Below, in pieces: positions 1-9,634 of a stretch of 50,783 bases of DNA. The stretch covers positions 1 to 50,783 of the forward strand of contig NZ_JAENHM010000020.1 in NCBI RefSeq assembly GCF_016595245.1, in the 5' to 3' direction. The stretch's first letter is position 1, and the number at the start of each line of letters is the position of its first letter. The translations under genes were made by a program, and so were the position numbers. The notes below the pieces were generated by a model that did no database searches, was not told where the DNA came from, and worked only from the letters and a program-made list of their open reading frames with translations. Origin of the DNA: Azospirillum endophyticum (lineage in GTDB: Bacteria > Pseudomonadota > Alphaproteobacteria > Azospirillales > Azospirillaceae).

Positions 1-193
1 TCCACCGAATCAGAAACTTCGACGTTCGTAAACCGCTGTTAACCCGGCTTCGGAGCCCTGGGGCGATGGCGGCTTTCGCGATGGTGGCGGCGCCAGCCTT
101 GTCACCTAGGTCGAGCCAGCGCTTGACCTCAATATTAAGGCTTTCTTGGGGGCTATCGACTAGCGCCTGGAGTTCCGTTGTGAGCTCAGCCAT
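1..193 (-). pseudogene. 5' fragment of an AlbA_2/Schlafen-type ATP-binding protein gene, cut at the left edge
   Basis: Read on the minus strand from an ATG at 193, the frame gives about 45 residues that resemble the start of AlbA_2 (divergent AAA-4) DNA-binding/ATPase proteins: a Glu-Val-Lys core (SLNIEVKRWLDL) and a following helix (TIAKAAIA). In that family the helix runs into an Ala/Leu-Asn-x-GlyGlyGly segment. Here the frame instead continues as PGLRSRVNSG, which does not fit, and no other frame restores the motif. The family resemblance therefore ends at about position 58, although the frame stays open to position 1. I infer a truncation or insertion junction there. Such proteins are often transcription regulators or mobile/defence-associated. 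Family assignment rests on a short stretch. Confidence 0.5.
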
Positions 194-351
194 ATCCGTC
201 TCGACGAATTGATAGCTAATTTATACACCTCTTGAGCGTGTCTGCAACCGCCGTAGATTCCTGTTTGACAACATGGCGCGCACCCCGAATAGCTGCGTCG
301 TTCGTCTTCGGCATAGCATCAGTATTTGAGGCAAAGCCGACTTTTACCCCA

Positions 352-809
352 CCCTCACATCATCCCGGATGTACGCCACCGAATGCCCCGGCGCCGCCTC
401 TCGCAACTCCCGCCCCGTCGGCTCTACACAAGCCGGCGGGGCGAAAGGACAGCGCGTCCGGAAGACGCAGCCGGACGGCGGATTCATCGGGCTCGGCACG
501 TAGCCGTCCAGCAGCATGCGCCTTCCGCGTGCCGGGGTCCGATCGGGGGCGGCCTACAGCAGGGCCATGGTGTAGGGGTGGCGCGGACGCTCGTAGAGCC
601 CATCGCTTGGCGCGATCTCCATCAGGCGGCCGAGATCTATCACCGCCACCCGGTCGCTGATGTAATTCACCACCGCCAGATCATGGGCGATGAACAGCAC
701 CGCCAGCCCCAGCTCGCGCTGCAAATCGCCCAGTAGGTTCACCACCTGCGCCTGGACCGAGACGTCGAGCGCCGACACCGGCTCGCTCGCCACGATGAAG
801 TCGGGCTCA
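352..809 (-). pseudogene. decayed second copy of the dppF 3' half
   Basis: This stretch matches, almost base for base, the 3' half of the intact ABC ATPase gene at 2142-3158 (compare with about 2165-2640). It begins inside the Walker B region and runs through the D-loop, H-loop and oligopeptide C-terminal domain. It is dead: a TAG stop follows the sequence TMALL near 554, another G-to-A type change creates a stop near 510, and Walker B reads ASEP instead of ADEP. The Walker A and signature regions are missing. The 5' break, near 810, falls at the 3' end of hxlR, so the hxlR stop codon lies in or beside the junction. It is a relic of duplication or recombination, not a functional gene. Confidence 0.88.
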
Positions 810-1265
810 CCGCCCCTTCGCGCCCCAGCCCTCCCGCTTGGCAAAGACCCGGCTGACCTCGTCCATGTGTTCCGTGCCCCAGGAACAGAGCGGCACCAGC
901 GCCTCGGCCAAGCTGTGACCCAGCGGGGTCAGGCTGTAGTCCACCCGCGGGGGGATTTCCTTGTAGTCGGTCCGCTTCACCAGCCCGTCGCTTTCCAGTT
1001 CCTTGAGCTGCTGGATCAGCATCTTGTCGCTGACGTCGCGGATCGCCCGGCGGAGTTCGCCATAGCGGTAGGGACCGCCTTGCGCCAGGAAATACAGGAT
1101 CAGCGGCTTCCACTTGCCGGCGATGATCCGCAGGGTCGCGTCCAGACCGCAGGTGAAGCCGGGCAGGGTCGGGGTGCAGGTCCCCTCCGCCGGCGGGTTC
1201 TGCTGCGGCTGGGATGGAGTCGAAGAACTGGTCGTCATTTTCCGAACCGCCATTTTCTGGGGCAC
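807..1265 (-). CDS. HxlR-family winged-helix transcriptional regulator
   Basis: The 152-aa product has the HxlR core: a cysteine at about residue 39 followed by [17 protein letters not shown], a recognition region ([21 protein letters not shown]) and the wing ([10 protein letters not shown]). HxlR proteins are dimeric DNA-binding regulators, often of a divergent oxidoreductase and sometimes redox- or aldehyde-responsive. The SDR gene starting at 1340 on the other strand is the obvious target. The frame opens with GTG at 1265; ATG codons 5 and 10 residues in are alternatives, and the conserved domain starts only near residue 30. The last residues sit on the junction with the dppF relic, so the natural C-terminus may have been altered. 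Confidence 0.85.
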   Translation of the reverse strand: MPQKMAVRKMTTSSSTPSQPQQNPPAEGTCTPTLPGFTCGLDATLRIIAGKWKPLILYFLAQGGPYRYGELRRAIRDVSDKMLIQQLKELESDGLVKRTDYKEIPPRVDYSLTPLGHSLAEALVPLCSWGTEHMDEVSRVFAKREGWGAKGR

Positions 1266-1339
1266 TTACAAAAAGGTGCATACTTGTCCATAGGTGGGTG
1301 GCTCGCCAGCTCAGTGCAATCTCAACCAGGGAGCACATC
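1266..1339. promoter_or_regulatory. divergent promoter region between hxlR and the SDR gene
   Basis: The 74-bp gap must hold both promoters and probably the HxlR operator. It contains an AT-rich stretch with an inverted GCAC/GTGC pair (GCAC-N10-GTGC, about 1262-1279) overlapping the hxlR start. A Shine-Dalgarno-like CAGGGAG at 1327-1333 precedes the SDR start. The operator assignment is inference from layout. Confidence 0.4.
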
Positions 1340-2074
1340 ATGAGCAGGCTACAGGGCAAGACCGCGGTGGTGACCGGTGGCGGCAGCGGCATCGGCCTGG
1401 GCGCCGCCCAGCGCTTCGTCGACGAAGGGGCGTTCGTCTACCTCTTCGGCCGCAGGCAGGAGGCGCTCGACGCCGCCGTGGCGCGGCTGGGGGCTTCGGC
1501 GCGGGCGGTCAGGGGATCGGTCACCGACCTGTCCGACCTCGACCGGCTGTACGACACGGTGAAGGCGGAACGGGGTGGGCTCGACATCCTGTTCGCCAAT
1601 GCCGGAACGGGGTCGTTCGCGCCGCTCGGGCAGATCACGCCCGAGCATTACGACCAGATCTTCGATGTCAATGTGAAGGGGCTGGTCTTCACGGTGCAGA
1701 AGGCCCTGCCGCTGATGAAGGCGGGGTCCTCGATCATCCTGACCGGGTCGAGCGCGGGAGTGATGGGGACGCCGCAATTCAGCATCTACAGCGCGACCAA
1801 GGCCGCGATCCGCAATCTGGCGCGCAGTTGGGCGCTGGACCTGCGCGGGACCGGGATCCGCGTCAACGTGCTGTCGCCCGGTCCGACCAGGACGGAGCTG
1901 GCGCTGGAGGTCGTGGGCGAGGAAGCCATGGACGCACTCGGCAGCACCACGCCCATCGGCCGCATCGGCGACCCTTCGGAAGCCGGCGCGGTGGCGGCGT
2001 TCCTGGCCTCCGCCGACAGCAGCTTCATGACCGGCGGCGAAGTCTTCGTCGACGGCGGGCTGGCGCAGGTCTGA
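1340..2074 (+). CDS. short-chain dehydrogenase/reductase (classical SDR)
   Basis: The product is 244 aa, standard for classical SDRs. It shows the N-terminal dinucleotide-binding motif TGGGSGIG, the NAG motif after strand 4, a catalytic Ser followed by YSATK, and the PGP segment after the active site. The C-terminus (TGGEVFVDGG) is the usual SDR ending. It reduces or oxidises an alcohol/carbonyl with NAD(P); the residue after strand 2 is a Gly-Arg-Arg, which favours NADP. The start is the ATG with CAGGGAG upstream; an in-frame extension to 1214 would overlap hxlR. It is divergent from hxlR, which probably controls it. The substrate cannot be told from sequence. Confidence 0.92.
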   Translation: MSRLQGKTAVVTGGGSGIGLGAAQRFVDEGAFVYLFGRRQEALDAAVARLGASARAVRGSVTDLSDLDRLYDTVKAERGGLDILFANAGTGSFAPLGQITPEHYDQIFDVNVKGLVFTVQKALPLMKAGSSIILTGSSAGVMGTPQFSIYSATKAAIRNLARSWALDLRGTGIRVNVLSPGPTRTELALEVVGEEAMDALGSTTPIGRIGDPSEAGAVAAFLASADSSFMTGGEVFVDGGLAQV

Positions 2075-2141
2075 CGGCTTGAGCGTCCGACGATCCGGAC
2101 GTGGGGGCTTCGATGACCGGGTTCGAAGCCCTCAATCCCAC

Positions 2142-3154
2142 TCAGGCCCCGGTCGCCATCGCCGGAGCCACATCATCCCGAATGCACGCCACCGAATGCC
2201 CCGGCGCCACCTCGCGCAGCGCCCGGGCTTCCGGCTCTGCACAGGCCGGCAGGGCGAAGGGGCAGCGGGTGCGGAAGACGCAGCCCGACGGCGGGTTCAT
2301 CGGGCTCGGCACGTCGCCGTCCAGCAGCATCCGCGACTTCGGCGCGTCGGGGTCCGGGTCGGGGGCGGCGGACAGCAGGGCCATGGTGTAGGGATGGCGC
2401 GGACGCTCGTAGAGGGAATCGCTCGGCGCGATCTCCATCAGGCGGCCGAGATACATCACCGCCACCCGGTCGCTGATGTAGCGCACCACCGCCAGGTCAT
2501 GGGCGATGAACAGCACCGCCAGCCCCAGCTCGCGCTGCAGGTCGCCCAGCAAATTCACCACCTGCGCCTGCACCGAGACGTCGAGGGCCGACACCGGCTC
2601 GTCCGCCACGATGAAGTCGGGTTCCACCGCCAGGGCGCGGGCGATGCCGATGCGCTGGCGCTGGCCGCCGGAGAATTCATGCGGGAAGCGGTCCATGGCG
2701 TCGGCGCTTAGGCCGACCTTCTCCAGCAGGGCGGCGATCCGGTCGCGGCGGTCGGCGCGGCTGCCGATGTTGTGGATCACCAGCGCCTCGCCGATCACGT
2801 CGCGCACGCGCTGGCGCGGGTCGAGGCTGGCATAGGGGTCCTGAAAGACGATCTGCATGCGGCGGCGCTGCGCCCGCATCTCCGCCGTCGCCAGACCGGT
2901 GATCTCCTGTCCGGCGAAGCGGATGGAGCCGGCGGTCGGCTCGATCAGCCGCAGGATGCTGCGCCCGGCGGTGGTCTTGCCGGAGCCGGACTCGCCGACC
3001 AGCCCCAGCACCTCGCCGCGCTTCAGGTCGAAGGACAAATCGTCCACCGCCTTCACCCAGCCGACCGGCCGTTGCAGCAGCCCGCCGCGCACCGGAAAGC
3101 GCTTCTCCAGATTGCGGACGCTCAGCAGGGGCTGTTCGGTGACGGTATCGGTGC

Positions 3155-3158
<4 letters not shown>
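2142..3158 (-). CDS. dppF: peptide-type ABC transporter ATP-binding protein (DppF/OppF)
   Basis: This 338-aa ATPase of the dipeptide/oligopeptide importer family has Walker A GESGSGKT at 55-62, signature SGGQRQR at 163-169, Walker B DFIVADEP at 181-188, and the C-terminal oligo-HPY domain ending in a cysteine-containing [10 protein letters not shown] segment typical of OppD/DppD/OppF proteins. It pairs with the ATPase at 3155-4159, with which it overlaps by four bases, and energises the permeases at 7560-9424. It is the last gene of the operon. Its 3' half is duplicated as a pseudogene at 352-809. The symbol marks family, not proven dipeptide transport. Confidence 0.93.
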
Positions 3159-4159
<1,001 letters not shown>

Positions 4160-4199
4160 GACGGGATCCCGGTAAGGGGGGCAGCGGGTGCGGTGATCG

Positions 4200-4366
4200 C
4201 CCTCTCCCGCCCCGGGAGAGGGAGGGGACCCGCCGAAGGCGGGGAGGGTGAGGGGTGGTCCGAGAAGCCGGAACCGCATGGCCCCAAAGCGCATGGCTTC
4301 GTGCCCAACCCCTCACCCTTCCCATGCTCCGCATGGGCCCCTTCCCTCTCCCGGGGCGGGAGAGGG
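4200..4366. repeat. palindromic intergenic repeat, copy A
   Basis: Both ends carry the short palindrome CCCTCTCCCG-C/T-CCCGGGAGAGGG. The two halves are imperfect inverted copies: GGGTGAGGGGT in the left half faces ACCCCTCACCC in the right half, so the whole unit can fold into one long hairpin. Copies B (9461-9617) and C (16211-16367) have the same plan. It lies between the DSD1-type gene and dppD inside a transcription unit. Confidence 0.85.
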
Positions 4367-4392
4367 AATAGAATGCGACCCCGAGGGGCGGA

Positions 4393-5451
4393 TCAGCGGG
4401 TGCAGCCGCGGGCCGGCACCGGCCAGTCGCCGGTGACCTCGCCGTTGCGGCTGATCGCCATGCGGTCGTGCAGGTTGGTCACCACGCAGACATGGTTGGG
4501 CAGGATGCGGACGCGGTCGCCGATCTCAGGCTTCGCTGCGCTCCGGCTGAGGTCGACCACCGCATGCTCCTCGTTGACGCGGACGATCACCGCGTCGGGA
4601 TAGTCGAGGATCAGGCCGTAGCCTTCGCCGACCGACGGGGCTACGCGGTCGCTCGACAGCGTCTTGCTGCCGCAATCGAGAACGGCGCGGTCGGATGTGG
4701 GGCGGCTGACCACGGTGGCGTAGACATGCACGGCGCATTCGTCCAGCGTCGCCACCCCGGCGCCGACGGTGGCGCGGTCGTGATAGATGTAGGTGCCGAC
4801 GCGCAGCTCCGTCACGCCGGGAAGCTCGTGGGTGTCCCAGCAGCCGGGGGTGCCGCCGACCGACACCGTCTCCACCGCGATGCCGGCGCCGTCCAGCAGG
4901 GCGCGGGTCTCGGCGACGAAGGGCACGGTGCGGGGGCCGCGCGGGTAGGTCATCAGGCCGCGGAAACGGGTCAGGCCGTTGCCGGCGGCGCGGCGGGCCA
5001 GCGTCAGCACCTCGTCAGGCGTCTGCACGCCGCAGCGGCCGTCGCCGCTGTCGAACTCCACCAGGATGCCGATCTCGACGCCGGCCTGCGCGGCGGCCGC
5101 CGCCACGGTGTCGAGGGCGACGGCGTTGTCGAGCGCCACCGTCAGCTTGGTCTTGCCGGCCAGCTCGGCCAGCGGTGCCACCTTGGCGGCGCCGACGATG
5201 GGATAGGTCAGCAGGATGTCGGCGCAGCCGGCCTCGGCCATCACCATCGCTTCGCTGATCTTCTGGCAGGTGATGCCGACGGCGCCCAGCTCGATCTGGC
5301 GCAGGGCGAATTGGGGAAGCTTGTGGGTCTTGATGTGCGGACGCAGCGCCAACCCGTGCCGGTCGCAGTATTCCTGCATCTTGGTCAGGTTATGCTCGAC
5401 CCGGTCGAGGTCGATGACGGGGACGGGGGTGTCGAGTTCGTCGACGCGCAT
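4393..5451 (-). CDS. DSD1-family PLP enzyme (D-threonine aldolase / D-serine dehydratase type)
   Basis: The 352-aa protein has the alanine-racemase-fold N-terminal barrel with the PLP-lysine motif RPHIKTHK (Lys41 the likely Schiff-base lysine) and the C-terminal metal-binding His-x-Cys (PNHVCVV, about 320-322) of the D-serine dehydratase/D-threonine aldolase family. Members cleave D-threonine-like beta-hydroxy amino acids or eliminate water from D-serine or D-threonine; which reaction applies cannot be told from sequence. A GGAGCGG ribosome site precedes the ATG. It sits directly after ridA and the deacylase gene. The likely chain is that the deacylase frees a D-amino acid, this enzyme breaks it down, and RidA clears the reactive enamine/imine. 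Confidence 0.85.
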   Translation of the reverse strand: MRVDELDTPVPVIDLDRVEHNLTKMQEYCDRHGLALRPHIKTHKLPQFALRQIELGAVGITCQKISEAMVMAEAGCADILLTYPIVGAAKVAPLAELAGKTKLTVALDNAVALDTVAAAAAQAGVEIGILVEFDSGDGRCGVQTPDEVLTLARRAAGNGLTRFRGLMTYPRGPRTVPFVAETRALLDGAGIAVETVSVGGTPGCWDTHELPGVTELRVGTYIYHDRATVGAGVATLDECAVHVYATVVSRPTSDRAVLDCGSKTLSSDRVAPSVGEGYGLILDYPDAVIVRVNEEHAVVDLSRSAAKPEIGDRVRILPNHVCVVTNLHDRMAISRNGEVTGDWPVPARGCTR

Positions 5452-5529
5452 GGGACCGCTCCAAAGGCGACAAGAGGGAAAGGGCCGACCCCGGCGGTGA
5501 AGCCGGGGATCGGCCGTGTACTCGGGATG

Positions 5530-5913
5530 TTACGCTTGCGGCAGGACCGCGATGCAGTCGATTTCGACCTGGATGTTGTTCAGCTGGCAGCCGATGGTGG
5601 TGCGGGCCGGCGGCTCGGTCGGGAAGAACTCCGAATAGAGCGCGTTGTATTCCTGGAAGCGGCCGAGATCGCTGAGATAGCTGTTGACCTTCACCACATG
5701 GGCGAGGTCGGTACCGGCGGCCTTCAGGATGATTTCCAGGTTGCGCAGGGTCTGGCGCACTTCGCCGGCGAAATCCTCGGGCAGCGCGCCGGTCTCCGGA
5801 TGGTGCGGCCCCTGGCCCGACACATAGACGAAGCCGTTCGCGACGATGGCGTGGCTGTACTGGCCGGCGGGCTTGGCCCCCTTCTCGGCGAAGATCGGCT
5901 TGCGGTTGGTCAT
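5530..5913 (-). CDS. ridA: RidA-family enamine/imine deaminase
   Basis: The product is 127 aa, the usual RidA length. It retains the substrate arginine (Arg104 in PPARTTIGC), the acidic partner near the C-terminus (VEID) and the internal GQGP and N-terminal PAGQYS elements. RidA proteins are cytosolic trimers that hydrolyse 2-aminoacrylate and related imines to 2-oxo acids plus ammonia. A GAGGACCCG spacing places the ribosome site well before the ATG. Lying between a D-amino-acid-releasing enzyme and a PLP dehydratase-like enzyme, it most likely detoxifies the enamine made by the latter. Confidence 0.92.
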   Translation of the reverse strand: MTNRKPIFAEKGAKPAGQYSHAIVANGFVYVSGQGPHHPETGALPEDFAGEVRQTLRNLEIILKAAGTDLAHVVKVNSYLSDLGRFQEYNALYSEFFPTEPPARTTIGCQLNNIQVEIDCIAVLPQA

Positions 5914-5953
5914 CGGGTCCTCACTGGTTTTGAAACGGCACTGTCTTGAAAGG

Positions 5954-7558
5954 TCAGGCGCGGGTCAGGGCCTTGCCCGGACGGGCGCCGGTGTGGCCGC
6001 CGTCGCGCAGGACGAACTGTCCGGCGACGAGCAGGTCGGTGATGCCGTGCGGCGGCTGCGTCGGGTCCTGGAAGGTCGCGCGGTCGGCCACGTCGGCGGT
6101 GAACAGGGTCAAATCGGCAACCATGCCCGGCCGGACCAGCCCGCGGTCGGACAGGCCGAAGCGCTGCGCCGGGACGGCGGTCATGTGGCGCACGGCATCC
6201 TCCAGCCCCAGCCCACCTTCGCCGCTGATGGCGCGGGCGAGATAGCGCGGGAAGCTGCCGAAGGCGCGCGGGTGCGGCTTGCCGGTCTCGCGCGGCAGCC
6301 CGTCGGACCCCAGCATGTGCAGCGGGTGCGACAGCGCGGTTTCCAGATCGGCCTCGGCCAGCTGGAACATGACGATGTTGGTGCGGCCGCGGTCGGCGCG
6401 GATCAGGCGGACCAGCGTGTCGAAGGGGGATTCCTTCGCCGTCTCGGCGATCTCGGTCAGCGACAGCCCTTCCAGCGGACGCAGGTCCGCTTCGCCGACG
6501 CCGCCGATCCGGACATTCTCCCAGCCGATCAGGCGGATCTTGGATTCCCAGCCGGCGTCGCCCGGCGCCTCGCCGCCCTCCACCGCGCGGCGCAACGCCG
6601 CCAGACCGTCGGCGTCGGCCATCCGCGCCAGCAGCGCCTCCACCCCTCCCGCCAGCGCCGAGGGCGGCAGCAGTTGCAGGATGGTGCTGGAGCCGGCCGG
6701 ATAGGGGTACATGTCGAAGCTGACGTCGGTGCCGCCCTTGCGGGCGATCTCCAGCCGCTCCACCGCCCGCGGCAGGCTGCCCCAATAGGGCTTTCCCGCC
6801 GCTTGCAGGTGGGAGAGCAGGCCGCTCGCCCCGCCGGCCTTCAGCAGGTCGAGGAACTCGTCCACCGAGGCGATCAGCCCGCCCTCATAGGAGCGGACAT
6901 GGGCGGTCAGCAGGGCGCCATGCTCCGCCACCACCTCGGCCAGCCGCACCAGCTCGGCGCGGTCGGCCCAGGCGCTGGGCGGATAGACGAGGCCGAGCGA
7001 CAGGCCGTGCGCGCCCTGGCGAAGCTGCTCGGCCAGCAGGGCCGCCATCGCCTCGCGCTCTTCCGTCGTGGCGGCGCGGTTCTGCCAGCCCATGACGGCG
7101 AGGCGCAACGCCGCGTGACCGACCAGCGAGACGAGGTTGATGGCGGTGCCGCGCCCGTCGAGCGCCGCCCGGTAGCCGGCGAAATCGGTGAAGGTTTCCT
7201 GGGTCGTCACCGTGCCCAGCAGGTTGCCGAAATGCTCGCGCAAGGGGCCGCCGCTGTCCGGGCTCTGCGGGTAGAGGCCGAAGGAGCAGTTGCCGACCAC
7301 CACGGTGCTGACGCCCTGCGCCACCTTCTCCGGCCGGCCGGGCTGACGCAGCTGGATCAAATCGTCGTGGCAATGGGCGTCGATGAAGCCGGGGGCAAGG
7401 AAGCGCCCCTGCGCCTCCAGCGGCTCGGCGTCCGGCGCGTCCAGCATCGGGCCGATGGCGGCGATGCGTCCGCGCTCCACCAGCACGTCGGCGGGGAACC
7501 AGGGGGCGCCGGTGCCGTCGATGACGCGGGCGCCCTTGATAAGAAGAGAATCGCTCAT
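5954..7558 (-). CDS. N-acyl-D-amino-acid deacylase (D-aminoacylase)
   Basis: This 534-aa member of the amidohydrolase superfamily begins with a small beta domain, then the metal motif GFIDAHCHDD (His62, His64), the family-typical GNC segment with metal-ligand Cys91, and a C-terminal ADLTLF stretch that closes the beta domain. The enzymes hydrolyse N-acyl-D-amino acids to a carboxylate plus the free D-amino acid. The start codon is one base past the stop of the permease gene (TGAGATG), with AGAAGG upstream, which indicates tight coupling. GNCS replaces the more usual GNCG, a small difference next to the ligand that might affect substrate preference. Confidence 0.9.
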   Translation of the reverse strand: MSDSLLIKGARVIDGTGAPWFPADVLVERGRIAAIGPMLDAPDAEPLEAQGRFLAPGFIDAHCHDDLIQLRQPGRPEKVAQGVSTVVVGNCSFGLYPQSPDSGGPLREHFGNLLGTVTTQETFTDFAGYRAALDGRGTAINLVSLVGHAALRLAVMGWQNRAATTEEREAMAALLAEQLRQGAHGLSLGLVYPPSAWADRAELVRLAEVVAEHGALLTAHVRSYEGGLIASVDEFLDLLKAGGASGLLSHLQAAGKPYWGSLPRAVERLEIARKGGTDVSFDMYPYPAGSSTILQLLPPSALAGGVEALLARMADADGLAALRRAVEGGEAPGDAGWESKIRLIGWENVRIGGVGEADLRPLEGLSLTEIAETAKESPFDTLVRLIRADRGRTNIVMFQLAEADLETALSHPLHMLGSDGLPRETGKPHPRAFGSFPRYLARAISGEGGLGLEDAVRHMTAVPAQRFGLSDRGLVRPGMVADLTLFTADVADRATFQDPTQPPHGITDLLVAGQFVLRDGGHTGARPGKALTRA

Positions 7559-7559
7559 C

Positions 7560-8468
7560 TCATTTGGCCTTCTGGAGCCGGGGGTCGAGCGCGTCGCGCA
7601 GCCCGTCGCCGACGACCTGGAGCGACAGCACGGTCAGGACGATGGCGCAGCCGGGGAACAGGATCAGCCAGTCGGCCTGCTGGAAATACTGCTGGGCGCC
7701 GGCGATCATGTTGCCCCAGGTCGGCGTGGTCGGCGGCACGCCGACGCCGAGGAAGGACAGGGCGGCCTCGGTCAGGATGGCGTAGGCGAAGATGAAGGTG
7801 GCCTGCACCAGGATCGGCGAGATCAGGTTGGGCAGGATGTGCAGGAAGACGATGCGCGGGGTCGACGCGCCCAGCGCCGTCGCCGCCTCGATATAGGGCA
7901 TCTCGCGCACCACCAGGCAGGCGGCGCGCACCACGCGGGCGACGCGCGGGGTGTAGACGATGCCGAGCGCCAGCACGACGTTGTAGAGCGACGGCCCCAG
8001 CGCCGCCATGAAGGCGATGGCGAGCAGGATGTCGGGGAAGGCCATCAGCGCGTCGGTCAGCCGCATCAGCACGCCGTCGAGCGGCCGGACATAGCCGGCG
8101 GCCAGCCCCAGCAGCGTGCCGAGCACAGTCGCCACCACCACGACCAGCAGGCCGACCAGCAGCGACAGCCGGGCGCCCAGCATCACGCGGGACAGCACGT
8201 CGCGGCCGTATTCGTCGGTGCCGAACCAATGGGCGGCGGTCGGCGGTTTCAGCCGGCCGAGGATGTCCATCTTCGTCGGGTTGAAGGGGGTGATCCAGGG
8301 CGCCAGCAGCGCCACCGCCAGGATCGCCAGCATGATCAGGAAGGACAGCACCACCAGCCGGCGGCGGAACAGCTGGCGCATCAGCAGGGCGAGCGGCGAC
8401 CGGCTGCGCTGCGGCCCGGCGGAAGAGGGAAGGGGAACGGTGCCGTGACCGGCGGGGACGCTTGCCAT
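7560..8468 (-). CDS. dppC: ABC transporter permease (DppC type)
   Basis: The 302-aa inner-membrane protein has a cytosolic N-terminus (MASVPAGHG), a first membrane segment (VLSFLIMLAILAVALLAPWI), the GTDEYGRDVLSR motif diagnostic of DppC/OppC N-terminal domains, and a binding-protein-dependent permease domain with the EAA-like loop (EAATALGASTPRIVFLHILP). GGAGGG precedes the ATG at 8468. The same frame stays open far upstream through repeat copy B, but that part is not protein-like. It forms the translocation channel with the DppB-type partner upstream. Confidence 0.93.
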   Translation of the reverse strand: MASVPAGHGTVPLPSSAGPQRSRSPLALLMRQLFRRRLVVLSFLIMLAILAVALLAPWITPFNPTKMDILGRLKPPTAAHWFGTDEYGRDVLSRVMLGARLSLLVGLLVVVVATVLGTLLGLAAGYVRPLDGVLMRLTDALMAFPDILLAIAFMAALGPSLYNVVLALGIVYTPRVARVVRAACLVVREMPYIEAATALGASTPRIVFLHILPNLISPILVQATFIFAYAILTEAALSFLGVGVPPTTPTWGNMIAGAQQYFQQADWLILFPGCAIVLTVLSLQVVGDGLRDALDPRLQKAK

Positions 8469-8482
8469 GGAAACCCTCCCTC

Positions 8483-9424
8483 TCAATAACGGACCCGCGG
8501 ATCGACCACGGCATAGAGCAGGTCGACCGTCAGGTTGATCAGCACATAGATGGCGGACACCACCAGCAGGGCGCCCTGGATCACCGGATAGTCGCGGCGC
8601 AGCACGGCCGAGACGATCAGGTTGCCGACGCCGGGCAGGCCGAACACGGTCTCCGTCACGATGGCGCCGGCGATCATCACCGCGGTGGTCAGGCCGATCA
8701 CCGTCAGGATCGGGATCATCGCGTTGCGCAGCGCATGCTTCAGCACGACGACCAGCGGCGGCAGCCCCTTGGCCCGGGCGGTGCGGACATAGTCGTGGCT
8801 CATCACGTCCAGCATGCTGGTGCGGGTGAAGCGCAGGATCAGCGCCGAATTGGGAATGCCGAGCGCGATGGCCGGCAGCACCAGATGGCGCATCCGCTCC
8901 ATCAGGTCGGCGTCGGGCGGGCCGTAGCCGGCGACCGGGAACCAGGCATGGTCGACCGCCAGATACTTGATCAGCGTCAGCCCGATCCAGAAGCTGGGCA
9001 CGCTGGCCGCCAGCATGGCGAGCCCGACGGAGGTCTGGTCGATCAGCCCGCCGCGCTTGGCCGCCGACAGGATGCCGATCGGCACGCCGATCAGCATGGC
9101 GATTCCCACCGACATCATGGTCAGCAGGGCGGTCAGCTCCGACCGTTCGGCCAGCGCCTGCGATACCGGGCGGTTGAGGAAGATGGACTCGCCGAGGTCG
9201 AAGCGGACGATCTGCCCGAGATAGAGCAGGAACTGCGTCAGCAGCGGCTCGTCGAGCCCGAGCCGGCCGCGCAGCGCCGCGATGTCCTCCGGCGTGGCGG
9301 CGGACCCCAGCATGACGGCGGCGGGATCGCCCGGCACGACGCGGGCGATCAGGAAGACCACCATGGCGACGAGCAGCATGACGATCATCATGCCGGCGAA
9401 CCGGCGGACGACGTAGACGAGCAT
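8483..9424 (-). CDS. dppB: ABC transporter permease (DppB type)
   Basis: The 313-aa permease opens with a membrane helix (FAGMMIVMLLVAMVVFLIAR) and the DppB-type periplasmic segment VVPGDPAAVMLG. It carries the EAA loop region DYVRTARAKGLPPLVVVLKHALRNA in the second half. Fourteen bases separate it from dppC. A 210-bp gap holding repeat copy B separates it from the binding-protein gene. With dppC and the two ATPases it makes a full importer of the peptide/nickel/opine class. Confidence 0.93.
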   Translation of the reverse strand: MLVYVVRRFAGMMIVMLLVAMVVFLIARVVPGDPAAVMLGSAATPEDIAALRGRLGLDEPLLTQFLLYLGQIVRFDLGESIFLNRPVSQALAERSELTALLTMMSVGIAMLIGVPIGILSAAKRGGLIDQTSVGLAMLAASVPSFWIGLTLIKYLAVDHAWFPVAGYGPPDADLMERMRHLVLPAIALGIPNSALILRFTRTSMLDVMSHDYVRTARAKGLPPLVVVLKHALRNAMIPILTVIGLTTAVMIAGAIVTETVFGLPGVGNLIVSAVLRRDYPVIQGALLVVSAIYVLINLTVDLLYAVVDPRVRY

Positions 9425-9460
9425 GGTTGCGGTCCCGGACCGAGGAAAAGCACAGAATTC

Positions 9461-9617
9461 CCCTCTCCCGTCCCGGGAGAGGGAGGGGACCCGCGCCCTC
9501 AGGCGTGGGGAGGGTGAGGGGTAGGGCGAGCATCCTGAACCGCATGGTTCCTTGGATAACCCCTCACCCTTCCCATGCTCCGCATGGGCCCCTTCCCTCT
9601 CCCGGGACGGGAGAGGG
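9461..9617. repeat. palindromic intergenic repeat, copy B
   Basis: It has the same orientation as copy A and very similar sequence in its right half (ACCCCTCACCC, CCCATGCTCCGCATGGGCCC, then the end palindrome). The left inner loop differs (CGCCCTCAGGCG against CGCCGAAGGCG). It sits between the binding-protein gene and dppB and would be transcribed in the operon mRNA, where it can form a stable hairpin just after the first gene. Confidence 0.85.
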
Positions 9618-9634
9618 AATTATCCAATCGCCCC

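Noticed and set aside
232..736. plus-strand frames in the first 700 bp
   Set aside because: They overlap the dppF relic in antisense and show no protein features.
5846..7795. 649-codon plus-strand frame opposite the deacylase gene
   Set aside because: Antisense shadow without recognisable motifs; the deacylase has metal-site residues in place.
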